Part shown: one piece after another, positions 61,042 to 64,000 of the stretch
How positions within the stretch are numbered: position 1 is the first letter of the stretch
Layout: each line of letters starts with the position of its first letter
Assembly (NCBI GenBank): GCA_964501785.1
Contig: CAZCUD010000005.1
Coordinates: 186,001-250,000, forward strand
Source: DATBSK01 sp964501785
Lineage (GTDB): Bacteria; Actinomycetota; Acidimicrobiia; IMCC26256; PALSA-555
Direction: 5' to 3'
DNA: 64,000 nucleotides
Program-made: the position numbers and the translations under genes
Notes under the pieces: generated by a model
The model's input: only the letters and a program-made list of their open reading frames with translations
What the model was told of the DNA's origin: nothing
Databases searched by the model: none

Positions 61042-62151
61042 GTGAGGGTCACGTTCGTCGAGGTCGCGGACTTCCGCTGCTACGCGACGGCCCGCCTCGA
61101 CCTGCCCGCGGGGATGACCGTCATCGTCGGCCGCAACGGGCAGGGCAAGACCAGCCTCTTGGAAGCGATCGCGTGGGCCGCGCTCGGCCGCTCGTTCCGG
61201 GGTGTCCCCGACGCCGCACTGGTCCGCACCGGGGCCGACCAGGCGATCGTGCGGGTGGGGGTGGAGGAGCGCACCGGGCGTGAGCGCCTGATCGAGGCCG
61301 AGCTGCGCGCCGCGGGCCGCAACCGCGTGCTCGTCGACCGCAACCCGCTGAAGCGGACCCGCGACCTCGCGGGGGCGCTGCGGGTCACGGTCTTCGCCCC
61401 CGACGACCTCGAGCTGGTGAAGGGCGGTCCCGCGCAGCGCCGCACCTACCTCGACGACCTCCTCGTGGCGGTGACCCCGCGCTACGCCGCGGTCCTCGCC
61501 GAGTACGAGCGGGTGCTGCGTCACCGCAACGCGCTCTTGCGCGGCGGCCTGCGCGGACCCGACGCGCGCTCCACCCTCGAGGTGTTCGACGAGCAGCTGG
61601 TGCAGGCCGGCAGCGAGCTGGTGGTCGGACGACTCGGGTTGACCGAACGTCTCGCGCCGGCGGTCGACGCGGCCTACCGTGAGCTCGCGGCCGGGAACGA
61701 CGGTGCAGGCGCGGAGTACGTCGCGGAGTGGTCCGAGGGCACACCCACGAACGACCCTTCCGCGATCGGTGAGGCGTTCCGGGCCGCGCTCGGCCGCCTC
61801 CACAAGCGCGAGGTCGAGCGGGGCACCACGCTCGTGGGTCCGCACCGAGACGAGTGGAAGCTGGTCGTCGGCGACCTCGACTCTCGGACCCACGCGTCGC
61901 AGGGCGAGCAGCGCACCCTCGCGCTGGCGCTGCGCCTCGCGGGGCACCGCACCGTCACCGACGCGATCGACGACGAGCCGGTGCTGCTGCTCGACGACGT
62001 GTTCAGCGAGCTCGACGAGCGACGCGGCGACGCGCTCGTGGAGCGGCTGACCGGCGGTCAGACGCTGGTGACGACCGCGGGGTCGCTGCCGCCGGCCGTC
62101 CGCCCGGCCCAGCGACTGCGCATCGTCGACGGTCGGGTCGAGGCGCCGTGA
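61042..62151 (+). CDS. recF: RecF recombination/repair ATPase
   Basis: RecF helps load RecA on gapped DNA. The 369-residue SMC-like protein has Walker A IVGRNGQGKTSLLEAIAWAA, the signature motif ASQGEQRTLALALRLA and Walker B VLLLDDVFSELDERR. The start is GTG. It is 31 nt after dnaN and its stop overlaps the next start (GTGA). Confidence 0.96.
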   Translation: MRVTFVEVADFRCYATARLDLPAGMTVIVGRNGQGKTSLLEAIAWAALGRSFRGVPDAALVRTGADQAIVRVGVEERTGRERLIEAELRAAGRNRVLVDRNPLKRTRDLAGALRVTVFAPDDLELVKGGPAQRRTYLDDLLVAVTPRYAAVLAEYERVLRHRNALLRGGLRGPDARSTLEVFDEQLVQAGSELVVGRLGLTERLAPAVDAAYRELAAGNDGAGAEYVAEWSEGTPTNDPSAIGEAFRAALGRLHKREVERGTTLVGPHRDEWKLVVGDLDSRTHASQGEQRTLALALRLAGHRTVTDAIDDEPVLLLDDVFSELDERRGDALVERLTGGQTLVTTAGSLPPAVRPAQRLRIVDGRVEAP

Positions 62152-62495
62152 GCCGCCGCCGCCGCCCGAGCGGCGTGCCGGGCGAGGACGAGCCCCCCGT
62201 CCCGGTGGGCGACGCCCTCGCGGCGATCTCCGCCGAGCTCGGCCTCGCCGACCCCGGTGAGCTGCAGGCGATCACCGAGGGCTGGGGCGACGTGGTGGGT
62301 GCCTCGGTCGCGCAGCACGCCCGGATCCGCGCCCTGCGCGGCACGACGCTCACCGTGGGGGTCGAGTCAGGGGCCTGGGCGACCGAGCTCCGACACCTCG
62401 AGCGCGAGGTCCTCGCGCGCATCGAGGCGATCGTCGGCCCCGGGGTCGTGACCGAGGTCCGGGTCAGCGTCGACGCGCGTCGCGACGAGGGATGA
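62148..62495 (+). CDS. DUF721 protein
   Basis: The 115-residue protein has the DUF721 features: VGDALAAISAELGL, ITEGWGDVVGASVAQHARI and LTVGVESGAWATELRHLE. The family has a DciA-like fold; DciA loads the replicative helicase in bacteria lacking DnaC. Its position between recF and gyrB is conserved in actinobacteria (Rv0004). The start is GTG, overlapping the recF stop. Confidence 0.92.
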   Translation: MSRRRRPSGVPGEDEPPVPVGDALAAISAELGLADPGELQAITEGWGDVVGASVAQHARIRALRGTTLTVGVESGAWATELRHLEREVLARIEAIVGPGVVTEVRVSVDARRDEG

Positions 62496-62531
62496 GCGTG
62501 CGGGAGCACGGGGACCGACGGAGCCCTCTGG

Positions 62532-62537
62532 TAGAAT
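62532..62537 (+). promoter_or_regulatory. -10 TAGAAT, probable gyrB promoter
   Basis: TAGAAT lies 148 nt before the gyrB TTG and is the best -10 match in the interval. No strong -35 is seen. The leader would be about 140 nt, which would suit supercoiling-dependent or other control of gyrase. Confidence 0.45.
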
Positions 62538-62685
62538 CGACCGTGTCGACGGGCGGCGCGAAGCGCGCGAAGCGGCGGTCCGCGAGCGGTCCGGTCGACG
62601 AAGTCGACGTGAGAGTCGACGAACAGCCTCCCCCCACCCCTGGCCGGCGCCGCTCCGGCTCGAGCACGTTCGAGGTGCGCGCGCG

Positions 62686-64000
62686 TTGAGTCCGTCGAAG
62701 ACGAGTACCGCGAAGTCGAGGGCGACGAAGAAGTCGCCGGCGAAGACGAAGGCCGCGCCGTCGCGCGCCGCGAAGTCCACGCCGGCCGCCAAGAAGCCTG
62801 CCAAGACCACGAAGTCCGCCGCGAAGGGCACCAGCAGCCGCGGGTCGTCCAGCTACTCGGCGAAGGACATCACCGTCCTCAAGGGCCTCCAGCCGGTCCG
62901 TGAGCGCCCGGGCATGTACATCGGGTCCACCGGACCGTCGGGCCTGCACCACCTCGTCTACGAGGTGGTCGACAACTCGGTCGACGAGGCGATGGCCGGG
63001 TACGCCACGCGCATCGACGTGACGATCCTCGGCGACGGGGGCTGTCGGGTCGCCGACAACGGCCGCGGCATGCCGGTCGACACCCACTCCGACAAGAAGT
63101 CGGCGGCCGAGATCATCCTCACCACGTTGCACGCGGGCGGGAAGTTCGGCGGTGAGGGCTACAAGATCTCCGGCGGCCTGCACGGCGTGGGCGTGTCGGT
63201 GGTGAACGCGCTGAGCACCCAGCTCGAGCTCGAGGTGCACCGCGACGGCGCGCGCTGGACGCAGTCGTACGCGAAGGGCGGCGCCCCGCAAGGTCCGCTG
63301 AAGAAGTCCGGCGCGTCGAAGCAGCACGGCACGATCGTCACGTTCTGGCCCGACCCGACGGTCTTCGAGGAGACCGAGTTCCGCGCGCAGACGCTGATGG
63401 AGCGCCTCCAGGAGATGGCGTTCCTCAACAAGGGGCTCGAGATCAACTTCCGGGACGAGCGCACCGACCCCGTCATGGAACAGGTCTTCAAGTACTCCGG
63501 CGGCATCGTCGACTTCGTGAAGCACCTCAACGCGTCGAAGGATCCGCTGTTCAAGAAGGTGATCTCGTTCGAGGACTCGGGCGACGGCTCCGAGGTCGAG
63601 ATCGCGATGCAGTGGAACACCGGCTTCTACGAGGGGATCCACTCGTTCGCCAACAACATCGCCACCACCGAGGGCGGCATGCACGAGGAAGGCTTCAAGA
63701 AGTCGATCACCAACGTCCTCAACCGCTACGCGAAGTCGAAGGGCCTCGTGAAGGAGAAGGACGGCAACCTCCTCGGCGAGGACATCCGCGAGGGTCTCAC
63801 CGCCATCGTCTCGGTGAAGCTGCGCAACCCGCAGTTCGAGGGCCAGACCAAGGCGAAGCTCGGCAACACCGAGATGCGCTCACTGGTCGAGCGCGCGACC
63901 AACGACAAGCTCGCCGACTGGCTCGAGCGCAACCCGTCCGAGGGGCGGGCCGTGGTCAACAAGGGCCTCCAGGCTGCCCGCGCCCGCGTCGCCGCCCGTG
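62686..64000 (+). CDS. gyrB: DNA gyrase subunit B, N-terminal part, with basic tail (cut by window edge)
   Basis: Gyrase introduces negative supercoils. The visible 438 residues hold the GHKL ATPase: ITVLKGLQPVRERPGMYIGS, YEVVDNSVDEAMAG, DNGRGMPVD and GGLHGVGVSVVNALS. The start is TTG after GAGGT, and there is no other ATG, GTG or TTG in frame before the core. This gives about 57 residues ahead of AKDITVLKGL that are rich in Lys, Ala, Ser and Thr (AKKPAKTTKSAAK, SRATKKSPAKTK). Ordinary GyrB proteins have about 15-20. The tail resembles histone H1-type DNA-binding tails. Confidence 0.96.
   Translation, partial: MSPSKTSTAKSRATKKSPAKTKAAPSRAAKSTPAAKKPAKTTKSAAKGTSSRGSSSYSAKDITVLKGLQPVRERPGMYIGSTGPSGLHHLVYEVVDNSVDEAMAGYATRIDVTILGDGGCRVADNGRGMPVDTHSDKKSAAEIILTTLHAGGKFGGEGYKISGGLHGVGVSVVNALSTQLELEVHRDGARWTQSYAKGGAPQGPLKKSGASKQHGTIVTFWPDPTVFEETEFRAQTLMERLQEMAFLNKGLEINFRDERTDPVMEQVFKYSGGIVDFVKHLNASKDPLFKKVISFEDSGDGSEVEIAMQWNTGFYEGIHSFANNIATTEGGMHEEGFKKSITNVLNRYAKSKGLVKEKDGNLLGEDIREGLTAIVSVKLRNPQFEGQTKAKLGNTEMRSLVERATNDKLADWLERNPSEGRAVVNKGLQAARARVAAR

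Noticed and set aside
62492..62689. A 65-codon frame between DUF721 and gyrB that overlaps both (ATGA and TTGA)
   Set aside because: The overlaps look operon-like, but the best -10 (TAGAAT) lies inside it and the product is low-complexity and basic with no recognisable motif. It is more likely the gyrB leader. Conservation would change this view.

Overview
The window is about 70% GC with heavy use of GTG and TTG starts. It carries HspR with HAIR operators, a NucS mismatch endonuclease, SigM, CwlM, a bifunctional-type Dcd and the actinobacterial oriC gene order. This points to an actinobacterium (Actinomycetota). Differences from mycobacteria and streptomycetes make a deep lineage such as Acidimicrobiia a reasonable guess, but this is an inference and not proven here.

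Layout, left to right. (1) 0-8.2 kb: the heat-shock block, with clpB (cut by the left edge) and the dnaK-grpE-dnaJ-hspR operon, both preceded by HspR-type inverted repeats, and two envelope genes between them. (2) 8.4-14.7 kb: a stand-alone cNMP-binding domain protein, a membrane FeS reductase of the EtfD/HdrD type, a DUF4239-like membrane protein, an ABC1 kinase and dcd. (3) 14.8-21.4 kb: tRNA-Gly(CCC), two secreted proteins in tandem, a membrane-tethered BTAD/WD40 regulator and a divergent secreted beta-propeller. (4) 21.5-27.9 kb: a mixed block with an oxidoreductase, small membrane proteins, nucS, a sulfotransferase, an Rpf-like protein, a 3-methyladenine glycosylase and a chagasin-type inhibitor. 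(5) 27.9-35.6 kb: dnaB, rplI-rpsR-ssb-rpsF, panB, DUF5318, padR and ino1, which is the Rv0046c-Rv0058 cluster of M. tuberculosis turned over. (6) 35.8-57.9 kb: pcnA, nfeD/SPFH, a deacetylase, DUF6049, murJ, degV, Ser/Thr kinase, sigM, anti-sigma, trxB-trxA, cwlM, parB-parA, rsmG, jag, yidC, yidD, rnpA, rpmH. (7) 58-64 kb: dnaA, oriC, dnaN, recF, DUF721 and the 5' part of gyrB.

Most genes serve chromosome replication, segregation, envelope assembly and protein quality control. Many genes have a TANNNT -10 element only 6-10 nt before the start codon and no Shine-Dalgarno, so leaderless mRNAs are probably common.

The best candidate for something undescribed is a shared extreme C-terminal motif. 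Four otherwise unrelated secreted proteins (a beta-helix protein, a Gly-rich protein, a YVTN propeller and a PD40 propeller) all end in P-I-x-x-x-P-[TR]-F-T-G-COOH. Three of them reach it through a Pro-rich stretch, and none has the hydrophobic/basic tail of LPXTG or PEP-CTERM signals. It looks like a C-terminal sorting or processing tag. Other notable points are a Thermus-like rnpA ORF that encloses rpmH, a histone-H1-like N-terminal tail on GyrB, two dispersed hairpin repeat families with compensatory base changes, a kinase split off from MurJ, a CwlM without its zinc-binding histidines, and DnaA boxes at both the dnaA and dnaB promoters.

No insertion sequence, prophage or CRISPR array was seen.
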